Counted from the first letter of the stretch, positions 12,451-25,118 are shown. The stretch: 64,000 nt of DNA from Lepidonotus clava (GCA_936440205.1 OW387135.1:26638792-26702791); one strand, 5' to 3'. Notes: generated by a model from the sequence alone, not told the origin. A program made the numbers and translations.

Positions 12451-13403
12451 CCAGCCTCCAGGCGCACACCCGCATGGGCACCCTCCAGATAAGTGAATTT
12501 CACGGGCCCTCCCCAAGGTACTTAGGACAGGATTAATGTTTTCCTCTGACCACCTAGCAGAAAATCACTTCATCTTAACGAGTTCTGAAAAGCCATTATT
12601 CTTTCAGATACATATGATAATGAATAATTCCGTGGGGAAGAATCAATTTGCGACGGCACGTGGCGAGTAGGAGGCGGCCAGTGTTAAGGGACGGCATCCC
12701 CTTCTGTTTAATTGAATAACCTCCGGTCGCCAAGGATGGCTCAATTGGTACCTCCCCACTGTGGTGCTTTAATGTAATCCATTATTTCCACACAATACGG
12801 AACATACTGTACATTCGACGACACAACACAAGGACCTATCAAATTATACACTTTAAGGCACAAAAACAATACATGAGCTTAAGTGTATGAAATCATTATA
12901 CTACTAGTCATTATGCTATTCCATAACTCCGTTGAAAGCCTAAATAGATTAACGTTCCCGTTCTGATGCTGATGGAACGCACTTAATATGCACTTTTCAC
13001 TGAGGTAACAGGAACATATTATATATAATCCAATTCTTAGGGGATTGGGACACGCACACAACAGTTTGTTATTGAGTTACTGCTATATTGTTAGCACAAT
13101 AACATACATATGACCTATAAGTAGGCCCACTGTGAACAAACCCCATATAAACTTTTAATACGTTGATTCAAGGCCAGAGGCCAGCTTTTTCCATTGGCCA
13201 ACTTGGCCGCTTTCCGCCTGCAGAATACACGTAATGAAGACCACATTTATACCAAACAAACCAAGCCTGGCTCCGGGAAATGAACACATTTATTTTCGCG
13301 GCCTCTTCTCTGGCCACGATAAAGTGCCCCCGGGTTGTCAGTTGTGCGGCCGACGGCGCCATGGGGTCTGCGGCTGGGGGCAGGCTGCGTCCTGCCGGTT
13401 TGG

Positions 13404-13450
13404 CCACCAGGGGGCCGATTGATGACGCCCTGCGCCCTGCAGATGGCGCT
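13404..13450 (+). promoter_or_regulatory. Pair of CTCF-like sites
   Basis: CCACCAGGGGGCCG (13404-13417) and CCTGCAGATGGCGC (13437-13450) each match 13 of 14 positions of the CTCF core consensus CCASYAGRKGGCRS, in the same orientation. Two GAGCWGCTC palindromes follow within 75 bp. Occupancy by CTCF is inferred from the motif alone. Confidence 0.4.
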
Positions 13451-13914
13451 GCTGGCCGGAGTGACTCAGCCGGCGACTATGAGCAGCTCGCATCGATCTA
13501 CGCCCTCACTGTGAGCTGCTCTATACTGCTCGACGTCCGCTGATTCATCGGCAGGGACACAGGGTTAGAGGTCAAGCCAAGGTCGGCCCGCAAAATCGCC
13601 CACATTTGGCTGGTTGGGGTGGCAATTGGAGGAAATCGCGCGATTGAAAGTAATTTCATTATTTGCTGGTTATTCGCCCGGTGACGGGTATGGTGATGGT
13701 GTATGGGCGTCGAATAGTCGATGAGTGAGAGGTGCGGATGAAACTATATTGGTTACTGATGTCCTCTAGACATCTGTGGGAGCATTTGATGGGCCTCCAC
13801 CACTGTCAGGGCTAGCATGCTGCACGCTATACCACGCTCTATTAACGTTTGGCTCCATGCGGTATACAAAGTTCACGCCCTGAACCAGTCTATTATAGAA
13901 AAGTAGCAGTAGCA

Positions 13915-13936
13915 GTTGCTGTTGCTGTTGCTGTTG
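13915..13936. repeat. Short GTTGCT hexanucleotide microsatellite
   Basis: The run is GTTGCT GTTGCT GTTGCT GTTG. On the reverse strand it reads as a short poly-glutamine-like stretch, but no gene context accompanies it. Confidence 0.8.
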
Positions 13937-16900
13937 TAAAACCTCCATTCATTATTCATCAGTATAACAGTATTCGTGAAAAATAGTAGTTTCTAATAAA
14001 GATGAGCTTATAATCTATCTTGTTCCGGTTCTTCCGTTTGGCTATACAGGTTATCCGGGTCCATATTTCAGATATAGATCTTGTGTTATTCTCTTCGATC
14101 TTTAAGGATACAAATACCTTTCTTTCCGTAACACAGTAAAATCTCAATACTGCATTACAAACCTTGACCTCTACAGTCTATAAAAGAAGCCATAAACTAA
14201 ACTCCGTATCTATTTTACAACTATACCTCACATCTAACCTGACGCCCTCTACCTCCTAAACCACAACAAAAGCACCTTTCCGCACTGTTTTCACAGCCCA
14301 TACCTCTTTATAGCGTCCCTTTTTAACAAACTTCCCTTGCACCGTCCTCCCTGGGGAAATCGTCCCCGGATCAGGCAGATCAAGCGTCGCTGGTGTGACA
14401 GGGTGTGGGTTGGGCCGCAGGGTATGGGGGATAGGTCGGCCTTGGGGGCCGCCTGGAGGAGCAGGGGTCCGCCTGGAGGGGTAGTGTCGTCGACGACGTC
14501 TTCGCCGTCATCCTGGTTAGATTTATAGACACTGACGACACGTCCCTGATTGCCACCGCCCTCCTGTGTCCTTGCTTCTGCTATAATTCTTTCGCGTTGA
14601 AACAATTGCGTATTCTACTGCGCCAACTTGGGAATTGCAGTCTTGGGTTTTGTATATTGCTTACTTTCTTGATATGCGAGGAATTGCTTTTCCCGCACAC
14701 AATTATGAATAGGTTTGATCTTTTAGATGCATTTTTCCTGAATAGACTTCATTAACTGTATTCCCTCGTGACCTTATCGTGACATTTATTGTGGAATGCA
14801 TTTTACCATTTGAAAACTAGGCCAAATAGGGACAGTCTAAAAAGACAAAACTGGCATCCTGATACTACCGGTAGTCTGTAAAGGACATGACAGTATCTGA
14901 AAATCCATGTATTGTCTTTATGACAATAGCAATGGCAAGTAAACGACAATTATACCAGCCATCGTCAATATGCAGATACGATAACGCAAACATTGCAAAG
15001 GGGTATTAAAGTGTATCCTTCTTCATCTTTTTCTACAATGGGCGCCGGGTATTCCTATTTACCGAGTCTGCAGACAACTGACAATGCAGGACCTGTTTAA
15101 TATTGATTCGTAGGGCGCATTGTCTGCAAAGTAACTGGCAGATTACCTGCCATCTGCCGGAAAGGAGGCGAATATTCCCCACCAATAAAGCCGCCATTGA
15201 GTGAAGACGGAATAGGCCTCATTGTCGCCGGGCTAGTGGGAATGAGAACGGGGCCAGCGCCGGCCACGGCCAATCGATCGAAAAGAGCTCGCCCGAGAGA
15301 GTAGAGTTAAAAAATAGGATAACAAATTTGGATGATTCGACACTAGTTGGTGCACTCTTTAAGAACTCTTCCCCCGGTGATTGGCGACTGTCTCGTTTCC
15401 GCTAGTTTCAATTTTGAAGCCTTTTTGTTTTGTGGTCGCTGATCCATTTGGGCCACGCACGCGAAATTATCCTGTCTGTTAAAGCCTTGGCGCGGTGGGG
15501 ACGCGCTGCCCCGCGCGTTGCCGCGTCCACCCAGCGTCCGTCCACTTGCTGGGCGCCGCCCCAAGCCCCGCTGTTCAACTCCAGGGTGTAAAGCGGACAA
15601 ATTGGCCGGCCGCGGACCGTGGAGGGCGAATTACGCGCGGAATGCGGCCCTAGGCCTCTTACAGCCAGACTGACTGCGGCTCAACAAATAGCCAATGCCC
15701 CCCCCCCAACCGCGTACGGCCAACTGCTAATCTCTTCACTGTCTCAATCTCATTCACTGCATTGCTATCCTCTTTTAACAATGGACATGTCTCAGCTTCT
15801 ACATTCTACAAGTTCTTATATATGTTTGGGGAAAAAGTCATGTTTATCTGTCAAACAATGAATATTTGATGCTTAACGATATTACTCTTCCCTGACAGTC
15901 AATGTGTATAGAGACATACATTGATTCGTACACAGGGATAATATCAGTTTTCAAACATCTTATGGATTTAGCTGTAACACAGTGGATGCACTGTGTTACA
16001 TAGCTATGTGACTCTTTGTCCAGGCTTTTTGTCAGTGGATAGGACGGCTCATTATTATGCTGAACTTATGATTAAAATACTATTTCCCATATTGATTTTC
16101 AATGATACAAATATGTATCTTAATCTTGTTTATATTTTTATCCTTGTTTCGTACATGTGCTACTTTGGTGTTTATCTTCCCTTTCTCGCTTATGTTTGTC
16201 TACCCCGTTGATGTCTGCTTTCTTTAACGTTGGCTCCTCCCTCCCCTTACCCTAAGCTATCGTTACTCCAGGGCCGCGTGCCGTTGTCATGGTGATGTAG
16301 CTCATGGCAACCGGTCATTACAAGCCTCGATCCCCGATGTCAATGCCCCTGACCCCTTCTGCTGAGTCTACAAGATGGAGTGGACAGTGGTCAGACAAGA
16401 CGATCATTGGGGGGACTGAGTAGGGGGTCCCGCTTGCACTGGACACTGCCCTTAAACCCTTATTCCAATACATTTGCTATGCAACCTGTCCGACAACATG
16501 ACCTACAATCTTAAGGGTTCTTGAAACAGGCGAAGCAAAATTGATTAAAAAAGTTGAGTTGGCAAAGCTTTAGAGGTTCTTCTCAATATCAAAGATCATG
16601 ACCGAGTATTATGTGGCGTTTGCTTTAGAGTTCTATTGAAATTGCCGTTTTTACATTTCTATACATCTGCATACATAACACATGCAGAAGACAAACATCA
16701 GGATCTGGTGATGTAAGGATGGACAAGAAAGTTGTTAAACAGTGTGGTTTAATCTACCCTTGATCATCCCATGAACTTTACAACTGCATCATTAACAAGG
16801 AGCAGCTATGGAAGTTTCCTTTAGATCTTTTCTTTCTAACGCCTTGCTTAACAGCTATTTGAACAGCGGCATGATTAATTAATTGCAAAGTCAACTGTGA

Positions 16901-17100
16901 AAACTGTACTTTTAAGTACATAGAAGATAGTTAAGCTGGGAAAGATGGTCTGTGAAGCAAAGTGCTCTTTTCCCTAAGCATGCTTAACTGTCAAGTACTT
17001 GAATAAGGCCGATTGCTTGAAGCCTGTTGTATAACTAAAACAGTCGTCATGTCCCTGGAGGCAGATATACAGCGGTAAGTCAAGGCAGGTGGCGCTGGTC

Positions 17101-19732
17101 AGTAGGTAGGTTCTCCTCCAGTGTTGACCAGCCAATGGTCATCTGCAGGACACTGCCCCCACTGTTGCCATGACAACCAACCTTATACGTCTGTTCGTCT
17201 CTCCCCGGAGAGAGGGCACATTTCCTTGGTTACAAAGAGGCTAAAAGCCAAGAAAGGAAAGGTCTTGTGGTGCACTGGGCCTTTGGAGAGTCTACCTCAA
17301 AGCCCAATCCAGTTGTGCTAATGGTACTAATCAGAAATTGCTCCCACATTAGATTAATACTCGGCGCAAGACTTTAGAGAATCAAAACTCTCTGCACTCA
17401 GGGACGAAAGGATATTGGCTTTGTAATGCTTCGAATTTCGTTTGAAATAATCATTTCAGCGTGATTGATAAATTTGAAACTGCTGACGACAATCACCATT
17501 AATTCTAAACTCAAGCACATGTATGAAGTCTGCACCAAACTTTGGATCATGTACTCACGCCCATATTCAACTTAAGTAGTGTTCTGATTTTTCATGGGAG
17601 GGCAATTCGTCTTCATTATCTATAGGTACAACCAAAGGCCCTGTGATGAGGAAAGAACAGTATGACATAAAGACAAGGGTGTTGCTCACATAGTGCTTAT
17701 CAATGAGAGTAGTGAGTGATATAATTACAGACTGAGCTGCTCCTGTTGATGAGGAGGTTGCAGCCACTGGAGGATTATCTGGAGGAGAAGATGTATAGGT
17801 CTGTGTAGGTAGACAGGGTGTGGGAGGACCCTTAATGGCCTGTATATGGCTATGTTTGTAAATGAAAGGGATTAAGCTGATCTGCTTATTACATATCTTT
17901 ATGATCTATGGGAATTAGGAGATGTCCTTGATGGTTCTTTGTTTGAGATAGTTTTGATGATGAATAGTGCATCAGGGTGTGTGCAAATGGATAGTTTGTT
18001 CTGATGTGGGATCACGTGGGGGCAGGTTATTTTATGGGTTATTATTGGTCTTTTTTAAATTCTTTAAAACAATAGGCCATGCTTTGCAATCTTTACATCA
18101 ACATGACTATGGCTTAAATCCTTATATCAAGTGTGTCTGCAGAGATCTTATAATCACGTTATATCAATGGTTACTTTAGCAAACTTCTCTCAGAATAATA
18201 CGTTGCAAGAAACACACGAAACCACTGCACATATTACTGGATGTTCCACAAATCATGTACCCTTTGCCAACTGAAAAACTACTGAACTCCGTGCTCCTTA
18301 ATTGGGGTCAGATTTCAAGCAGATGTGTTTGCAGTACGCAACTCTCGCCAAAAATAAAACCCTGGCAGTGTCTAAACCTCCATCAGAACCATCACCGACT
18401 GAGGCACCTTACGCCAGTGCCCCCATCCCCAGTTTTTAACCTCCGTCCTTTCTCGGGTGACGCCTGCTTCCAGTTGTCGGCGTGTTCCAGGCATTAGGTG
18501 TCCCACAGACGACAACCAGTGCCACATGGCGCAATGGGGTGGTGGGGCTGGGGTTGGGGGCTCTCTGATGTGTTTGTAGTAGGAGGTCTTGGGTAGGGGT
18601 CGCGCCCAATTACCGCCTCCTGGGTATAGACTTAATGGAGCCCAGAGTCAGGTGGGCTAGAGGTGGCGCCACACACTGGAGGAGTACAGGAAATCCAGGT
18701 GTCACAGATCCACCTGTTTGCTCACTCTGCTAAATTAATGACATCTTTCTAATAGACAGCGTGGAACTGGCTCTAATACAAAAAGAATGGTGGTTCAGGG
18801 AATAGGTTTGGGGTTCTATGAGATAACTGGAACTAGATATGCAAACAGACAGGCAGTATTCTATTTTACTTGTCATGTCAACTGAACTAACTTCTTCAGT
18901 AACAAGTGAAGGTATTTTACTAAATATATAGAAATGTTCAGACTCTAAATATCATACATAGATCGTGGATATTTTTATACGTTTATTCATCTAGGATGGA
19001 AACATATGTGACGTGCTCTGCAAAAAGCAGACTAAGCCCTCTACGTCTTGTGCAGAGTAATGACGTATCAAAGTGACGTCTATTTCCCGCCAAAAAGCAC
19101 GTTTTTTCAGTTCTGAGGTCCTGAAGTACACTGATCTGTCAATAAGAATTGTATCTTATGTAATTAAGGTAATAAGCTGATCACTCAAAAGCCTTGTGAG
19201 AAGGCGGGAGGGAGTCCTTACAACTAACACAAGGCGGCAGCAAAATCAGTAGAAGTTTCTCCTTAAATACAGAAGGTGGCACCACAGGTTTCCGGTTCTA
19301 GTGACCTCTACTTTCAACGTGAGTGTTTACTAACAAGGTTGTCTATCAGAATTAGGAAAAATGTTAACATTACATTGTTTACATGTTGTCATACTTTCAG
19401 AACTGAACAGTGTAGATCCATACTTTTTAAAAGAGTCAGTATTATCGTAGTTAGTTTTGATTCCCATTCATTACTATGTGTTTCAAAATGTAGATCTCTA
19501 TGGACGAACCACGTCTCCACTCGCAATGTCCGCGATTACGTGTGTCGGCCGTTGTAACCAAAAAAGTACACAATAGAGATGAAATCTGACCCGATATTGC
19601 AGTACGGGACATAATTCTAAGCAGGTGGGCCTTTTCCCGGGTCCAAAACTCCAATTTTGAAGGAATTGAGGCCGTTTGTTTGTGTGCAAGCTCGGGATTC
19701 AAGTCACTAGGAGTAGGCCTAATGGCGTCACG
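17101..19732. other. Gene-free stretch before the transposon cluster
   Basis: It contains CTCCTCCAG-type words at 17113, 17779 (reverse) and 18676 (reverse) and a GAGCTGCTC palindrome at 17734. These are the last copies of either word before a gap of about 18 kb. No convincing gene was seen. Confidence 0.5.
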
Positions 19733-20897
19733 CAGGGGCAGATCCAGGGCGGGGGGGGGGGGAGGCTAAATCATGTTTGTGGGGGAGCCCCCCCACGCCT
19801 GTCAACTGTCCCGATATGGTCGGGACAGTCCCGATTTTTAACCTCTGTCCCGACTGTCCTGATGAGAGTAAAATATGTCCCAATTTTTTAAAGTTAATAG
19901 TCATGACACCCCAACGCCTCAAAACATTTCTAGGACCATTATCAAAAAGCTGAGACACGCTTCCCTGCATTTAATACTTAAAATGAAACTGTGTGCAAAA
20001 GGTTATTCCTGTAAATTGAATATTAGCCGAGATGTTGATGTTAAAAAAATAGAAGTAAAATAATCAATTTAAAATGAATAAGATCTCGGTTTTAAATTCC
20101 CTTAAAACCCTTTTTAGTATCAATGAATAGATAAAAAATAAGGCTTTTCAAGGCTATTAGGCCTAAGGAATGTATTTCATGAATTGACCCTTGATCACTG
20201 TGGTCTATCCTTAAAGTGTTCCTTCCACATAGATTTACAACTTCCCAATTTGCGAGAATTTGACTTCATTTACATAATCTTAAAATGTTTAGAAATGTAT
20301 ATATATATATGTGTATGGACATTTTAAATAATACAGGTAGGAAAACTAATTTTGGGAATTCTTTAAATTCTGAGCTTCTCACTGCTATCCTTGTTACGTC
20401 ATAATTAAGGGAATTCCATTTTATTCATACATGGGGATTCAGTGTCCTTGTGAAGTCACAAATATGGGGATTTCCCTTAAAATAATTTAAATTAGACCAG
20501 ATTCTAAGATCCCATGAGCATGGATACACTTGGAAGACTCTTCAGATATTTCTATAGCATTATTCCTTCTAGGTACCATTGCCACTCTCTATGAATTTCT
20601 CTGAATAATAATCGTCAAATAATTATGTGCAAGGTTTCCTTTAAGTATTATATGGTTTTTAGCCATTATCAATCACCTATGGCTATGCATATATTAACTT
20701 TGTTTCAGTCTACATATAGGCCTACATATAGGGCCTACATGTACTACATGTCCCGCTTTTGAGCCAAAAGTCCCGATTTCTAGATGAATTTCAGACCCCT
20801 GTCCTGATAAGAGCTACTGAAATGTTGGCAGGCCTGGGCCCCTCCCCCGTACATTCATGTTTTTGCCCCCCTCTAGGAATTCCTGGATCCGTCCCTG
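19733..20897. mobile_element. Short palindromic TIR element split by a second element
   Basis: The left end CAGGGGCAGATCCAGG and the right end CCTGGATCCGTCCCTG are inverse relatives. Similarity continues inward for about 60 bp on each side, through G-rich tracts and a shared ATCATGTTT/AACATGAAT patch. Removing the inserted element (19794-20836) leaves about 120 bp, the size of a small MITE. The ends match the intact 152-bp element at 63116-63267, so both belong to one family or close relatives. No clear target duplication is visible here. Confidence 0.6.
19794..20836. mobile_element. Non-autonomous TIR element inserted in the preceding MITE
   Basis: The left end CACGCCTGTCAACTGTCCCG and right end TTGGCAGGCCTG are approximate inverses, and several GTCCCGA words lie near both ends. 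The interior of about 1 kb is AT-rich with no transposase-like frame. Its right end is shared with the element at 20958-21437, suggesting a common family defined by CAGGCCTGCCAA termini. The superfamily is not assigned because no exact target duplication is seen. Confidence 0.5.
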
Positions 20898-20957
20898 GGT
20901 GTGTATTATCCGCACCTTAAATTAATTAGGCTTACTTAGCACTGGTTAGGGTGATTA

Positions 20958-21437
20958 CAGGCCTGCCAAGTGTACCGTATTTCCCGGTACTGTAGACATT
21001 TTTTTTACCCTTGTCCCAGGTGTATCTTAAAGGTACAGAAATGTACCGTTTTTTGAGATATAAAATGATAGCAAATGAAAAACGGATTTCTATTATCTGT
21101 ACCTTAGGCTTAGGGCGTAATCTATAGTATGTGCTTATTTTCCTTCTGTTTAAGTACATTAACACTCCATTACCTATAGTCAGACAGCTTTAAAGATTTG
21201 AGTTGTTAAACCATTATTTTCTTGCCTGATAATTTGGGATTTTATATATTAGATAGGGCCTATAGACTATTACAGTAATGAGCGTTCTGGCTTCTGTTTG
21301 TTTATAATGGTCTTGCTGCTATAATGTGTGTTTAACCTTCGAATATTAGTTATCTAAGTGTACCGTTTTTCTGCCCAAAATACCCCATTTTTCAGAGCTT
21401 TGTACCAGGTAGCGGTGGTCAAATGTTGGCAGGCCTG
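20958..21437. mobile_element. 480-bp TIR element with CAGGCCTGCCAA ends
   Basis: The left end CAGGCCTGCCAA and right end TTGGCAGGCCTG are perfect 12-bp inverted repeats. Both ends continue with GTACCGT/ACGGTAC-type words. There is no coding capacity. It lies 120 bp from the element at 19794-20836, which shares its termini. No clear target duplication was found, so the superfamily stays open. Confidence 0.6.
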
Positions 21438-21614
21438 GAAATGTTTCAATGCATTCACTAAAATTTGGCTCAAGATGCATTCCATAAGAGAGTCTGATCG
21501 TATGTAAATCATTTAGATTCATGGTAAAATAATTTATCATATTTTTTCCTGGAATAATATTTCACTTTTGAATTTATGTTTTGGATTCTATTATAGGCGC
21601 TTGTAGACGTAGAG

Positions 21615-22840
21615 CAGGGGTGGGCACAATTTGTTTCCCTGTCGCAAATATTTTTCATACTGTCGCACCACTAGGGCTGGCACGTGCATTGCCCCCACCC
21701 CCCCTCCACCTCCCAAACCCCCAAACCCCTCGACCACCACCCTAATAAAAAGATAAATAAATACGCAAAAGAACATCTCCGTCTCGTAGATCTATAGTTT
21801 TGAAGGATATTCTGTTATACTCAAAAAATACAAAACACAAAATTTCAACGGATTGATGTGATTTTGGCAAAAAAATAACCATTATCAAGGATAGAACCAC
21901 ATAACCCCTCCCCCCCCCCCCCCCCGGACATAAGGGCAAGGGGTCTGGGGGCCACCCATACTGTATCATGAACAAAAAAAGAATCACAGAATAATATCAT
22001 CCAGTCCCTCAATTATTGAACTGTTTTGATTATAATATTACAAGATTTTCACAGACATAAAGTGATATAAATGGTATAATTCTCAGCACATAGTTTGTAG
22101 GCATTAGACCTCACTTCTCGTACACTACTATGAGTGAATGGTAGGTCTGAGAGTTTTTCATGTATCCAGTGTTTGTGATTTTTTTTGTTAAATGCCAGAC
22201 AATGTGTCTCACCTTCATGAACCTGTTGGCCAGTGTGCTAGATCCTGTCGGACATTATTCAGATAGTTTACTGCACTTTTATTTCTTTTCCTCAAACATT
22301 CGGTCCAACAAACACGCATCATACATTAGACAAATGATCGAAACTACTCTTAGCATTGTATGGGAGTCGAAAAGCTTTCCATAATGCTGAGAATAAAGTC
22401 ACTGATAAATTTCTTAGGCCACTAGGTGAATCTTATAATATGGATAATTTCCTTCATCGCAGGCAATAATATTTTATGTGATGGTACCAAATATCAAGAG
22501 ATATTTGTGCGTTTAGTGAATCTTTTACTTATCTCTTGCGCTAGACGACACCATTAATGTATCAATGGAAATACGAATTTTAAAGTCAACCAATATAGCC
22601 ATAATCTATGAGTTTATTCAAAACCCGTACTTTGCTTCAGAACCTTCTTGCATGTCAGACATTGCACTTCAAGTGCCAGACATGTCCGGAATCGTTGGAC
22701 TTTTCACAAAACACCTTTTTACAATGATTCGTTTTGGATCTTTTCGATCTACATCTATTCAATATGCAAAACCTCCTGTCGCACAATCTAAGGCCCCTGT
22801 TGCATTTTTGTGCGACAGTGCGACAGTTTGCCCACCCCTG
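21615..22840. mobile_element. hAT-like element with 5-bp target duplication
   Basis: The left end CAGGGGTGGGCACAA and right end TTTGCCCACCCCTG are inverted repeats of the form common in hAT elements. TAGAG flanks both sides (21610-21614 and 22841-22845), giving a 5-bp duplication as described for the hAT5 group rather than the usual 8 bp. Subterminal GTCGCAC words recur at both ends. The interior of about 1.2 kb shows no recognisable transposase, so the copy is non-autonomous or degraded. It sits exactly at the left end of the next element. Confidence 0.7.
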
Positions 22841-23957
22841 TAGAGGAGCCAGTTTTGACGCAGCACTAGTTTTGACGCACCTGGAGCAATATTATTGGCC
22901 TTAGGGCCTTTAAATTATTATTTCAAGATATTTTGCATTAGACAGCAATAAGATATTACGTTTTCAATTTTATGGTTGATTTTTGAGAAGAAATCATGAA
23001 AATTAACAATTCTATAGCAAAAACAGGATCTTATGGTGATACATTTTAATGATATTGCTGGAAAGCTAATAAATCATGAAACTCTTAAATTAAGATTACC
23101 AATATCAATTTCTCAAACTTATAATGTAGTTTAAGGTGTTAAAACACGGATGTGCTAGTTTTAAGTGTTATGCAAGCACACAGGTTAAACAATACTAAAT
23201 TTTATTTCTTTTTTCTTCTAAATTAGACCCCTGCGTGAAAACTGATGATGTTAAATGAGGCAGGTTTTAGTTTTGACGCATTTTTGTCATTATAATTGAC
23301 CAAATTTAAAAAAACTTTCCATCATTTTTTTATTTATGACCGAAATCACAATATTTTTACATCTCAGGGTATTATCTGTGTGTGTGGGAACAAGATATTC
23401 AATAGGAACGTTTCAGTTTTAATATCACTATAATTACACAAGGATGAATACTCAGTGTGTTTGCATTAATTGCATTAAAACTGCATTATATTTACAGTAA
23501 TTTACGTCCCTTTCAATATGTTTACAGTAATACCCTGATAGAATGCACATGACATCAATGGATGCTCTCTCAAATTATATATACAATTACATTTATCCAG
23601 GTAAAACACGTGAACATCTAGACAAAAGCGTTTACTTTAATCCCTTCATTTTTTTCAAATCTTAAACATTATTTCTTTTGTTAATTTAGAAAAAGCACCA
23701 AATGCGTCAAAATAAGTACCTAAGGTGCGTCAAAACAGGCTCCAGGTCCGTCAAAACTGAAGAATAAATCCCTCAAAGTTATACAGTCATATTGTATAAA
23801 AATATTTTCAATCTTGACATTTTTCTTTAATGATTAAGCCAAGGGTTATCACTGCAATACGTACAGATGGAAAAATATTAGATTATTTTATTCTGTCACC
23901 TTTCATTACGTTTTTATTCAATTTCCCATCCTAAGTGCGTCAAAACTGGCTCCTCTA
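22841..23957. mobile_element. Tc1/mariner-like non-autonomous element, TA-flanked
   Basis: The left end TAGAGGAGCCAGTTTTGACG and the right end CGTCAAAACTGGCTCCTCTA are perfect inverted repeats of at least 22 bp. The outermost TA on each side fits the TA duplication of Tc1/mariner. The core TTTTGACGCA or its complement recurs several more times near the ends (for example about 22869, 23271, 23704, 23726 and 23747) as subterminal repeats. There is no transposase frame. Its left terminus was the target of the hAT-like insertion, so a duplicated TAGAG also lies at 21610. Confidence 0.7.
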
Positions 23958-24197
23958 CTCTATATGGGTCTACTTTATTGTTTTAGATATAATGGTCATT
24001 TCTTGATAGCTTGTGATTAACCTAAATATTTCTTCTAACATGCTACGTTATGTTAAAGTCACCCAGAAGTTTCAGTGTACAAGTAATTATAGAATAAACA
24101 TCAACTTTTGATTTCTGTTTATCTTAAAATCTGATGAGCAAATATTTACTTGCAATACCTAGATACGTATCAAGGGTGCCGATAATACATGCCTGCA

Positions 24198-24568
24198 GAT
24201 AATACATGCCATTACTCTAGTTGGATACTATTTCTGCCTCCGACCCTGGTAGTAAACCCTCACAGTATTCAGCCCTAAACCCTCGCGATGTTTTGTCCTT
24301 AACCCATTGGCGTTTTCTTCTCCAAACCTTCATAATTTTTTCTATTGAACTCTGGCAGTTTTCTGATTTAATCACTTGCTGTTTTCTGTCATTATCTCCC
24401 ACTGTTTTCTGCCCTAAACCCTCAACATTTTCCAGACCTGTCAACACTTGCGATCTCTCTGGGAGTCTCCCAGTTTCAGGGCCCATCTCCCTACCTCCTG
24501 ATGAGGGGCAGAAATTTCCCGGTAATCAATAGCAACTGTGGCCACATAGAGTAATGGTGTGTATTATC
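24198..24568. mobile_element. Small TIR element carrying a minisatellite
   Basis: GATAATACATGCCATTACTC at the left end matches the inverse of the right end (about 20 of 22 positions when extended by two bases). A second GATAATACATGCC copy lies just outside at about 24180. The interior is mostly a 24-bp minisatellite. No target duplication is evident, so the boundaries and the mobile nature are tentative. Confidence 0.4.
24254..24440. repeat. Degenerate 24-bp minisatellite, about 8 units
   Basis: Units of 23-24 bp follow the pattern ACCCTC-N-C-N-GTTTTCTGNCCTAA with many differences between copies. The period keeps a frame open on each strand, but the translations are only the repeat read out. 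Confidence 0.65.
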
Positions 24569-24721
24569 CCCCCCTAGGCCATAATACAGGCAACTCTTGC
24601 TTCAGCAGACAATGGTGGAACTGGATGACTTGTTCGTTGAAGGACGTTGTCTGCTTAACTCAGAGTGGACAGTAGAGGATGTGAAACTCAAAGGGGGAGG
24701 TGGGGTGCCGTGCTTCCCTTT

Positions 24722-24808
24722 GCTTTGTTCTAGGTGCATCACCTCCACGTCCTCTAAAAGGGATGAACAATTTTAGAAGACGTGGAGGTGATGCACCTAG
24801 AACAAAGC
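24722..24808. repeat. Near-perfect 38-bp hairpin with 11-nt loop
   Basis: The arms 24722-24759 and 24771-24808 are inverse complements at 37 of 38 positions and are separated by an 11-nt loop (24760-24770). The arm contains TTGTTCTAGGTGCATCACC. A related TTGTTCTAGGT word recurs in the neighbouring minisatellite, so the hairpin probably arose by inverted duplication of that unit. A transcript would form a long stable stem, but it is more regular than a typical animal pre-miRNA. Confidence 0.85.
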
Positions 24809-24873
24809 AATAGGTGATATAGGTGCAACCAACCTCTAAATCTCTAAGTTTTTTTAAAAACCTCCCATCCCCC

Positions 24874-25118
24874 CCTCTTTGTTCTAGGTCTGACCATACA
24901 CCATTTTTATCTCCTTGTTGCTCCTTCTAATCTAGGTTTGACCACCCACCTCCACATCCTCTCAACACCTCCAGGGCGGCCCCTCTATATTCTAGGTATG
25001 ACCACTTCCCTCCATCTCTCCTCCCACCTGTCCCTTCTTTGTTCTAGATGCGACCACTCACCTCCAGGTCCTCTCCCCACCTCCTGGCTGCTGTCCCTTT
25101 GTTCTAGGTGTGATTACT
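24874..25118. repeat. Minisatellite with TTGTTCTAGGT-GACC units
   Basis: About five diverged units of 50-65 bp each contain a version of TTGTTCTAGGTNTGACCAC followed by a C-rich tract with CACCTCCAC/CCTC words. The hairpin at 24722-24808 carries the same core. Confidence 0.7.

Larger units (their letters stand above)
12451..17100. other. Gene-free stretch with CpG-rich and AT-rich parts
   Basis: CpG-rich parts lie at 13310-13450 and 15230-15720. GAGCWGCTC palindromes lie at 13481 and 13513 and a CTGGAGGAG word at 14453. AT-rich unique sequence fills the remainder. No open frame resembles a known protein. Confidence 0.5.

Noticed and set aside
24722-24808. Hairpin considered as a microRNA precursor
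   Set aside because: The stem is almost fully paired without the usual bulges, the loop is short, and the arm is shared with a neighbouring minisatellite. A foldback duplication is simpler.
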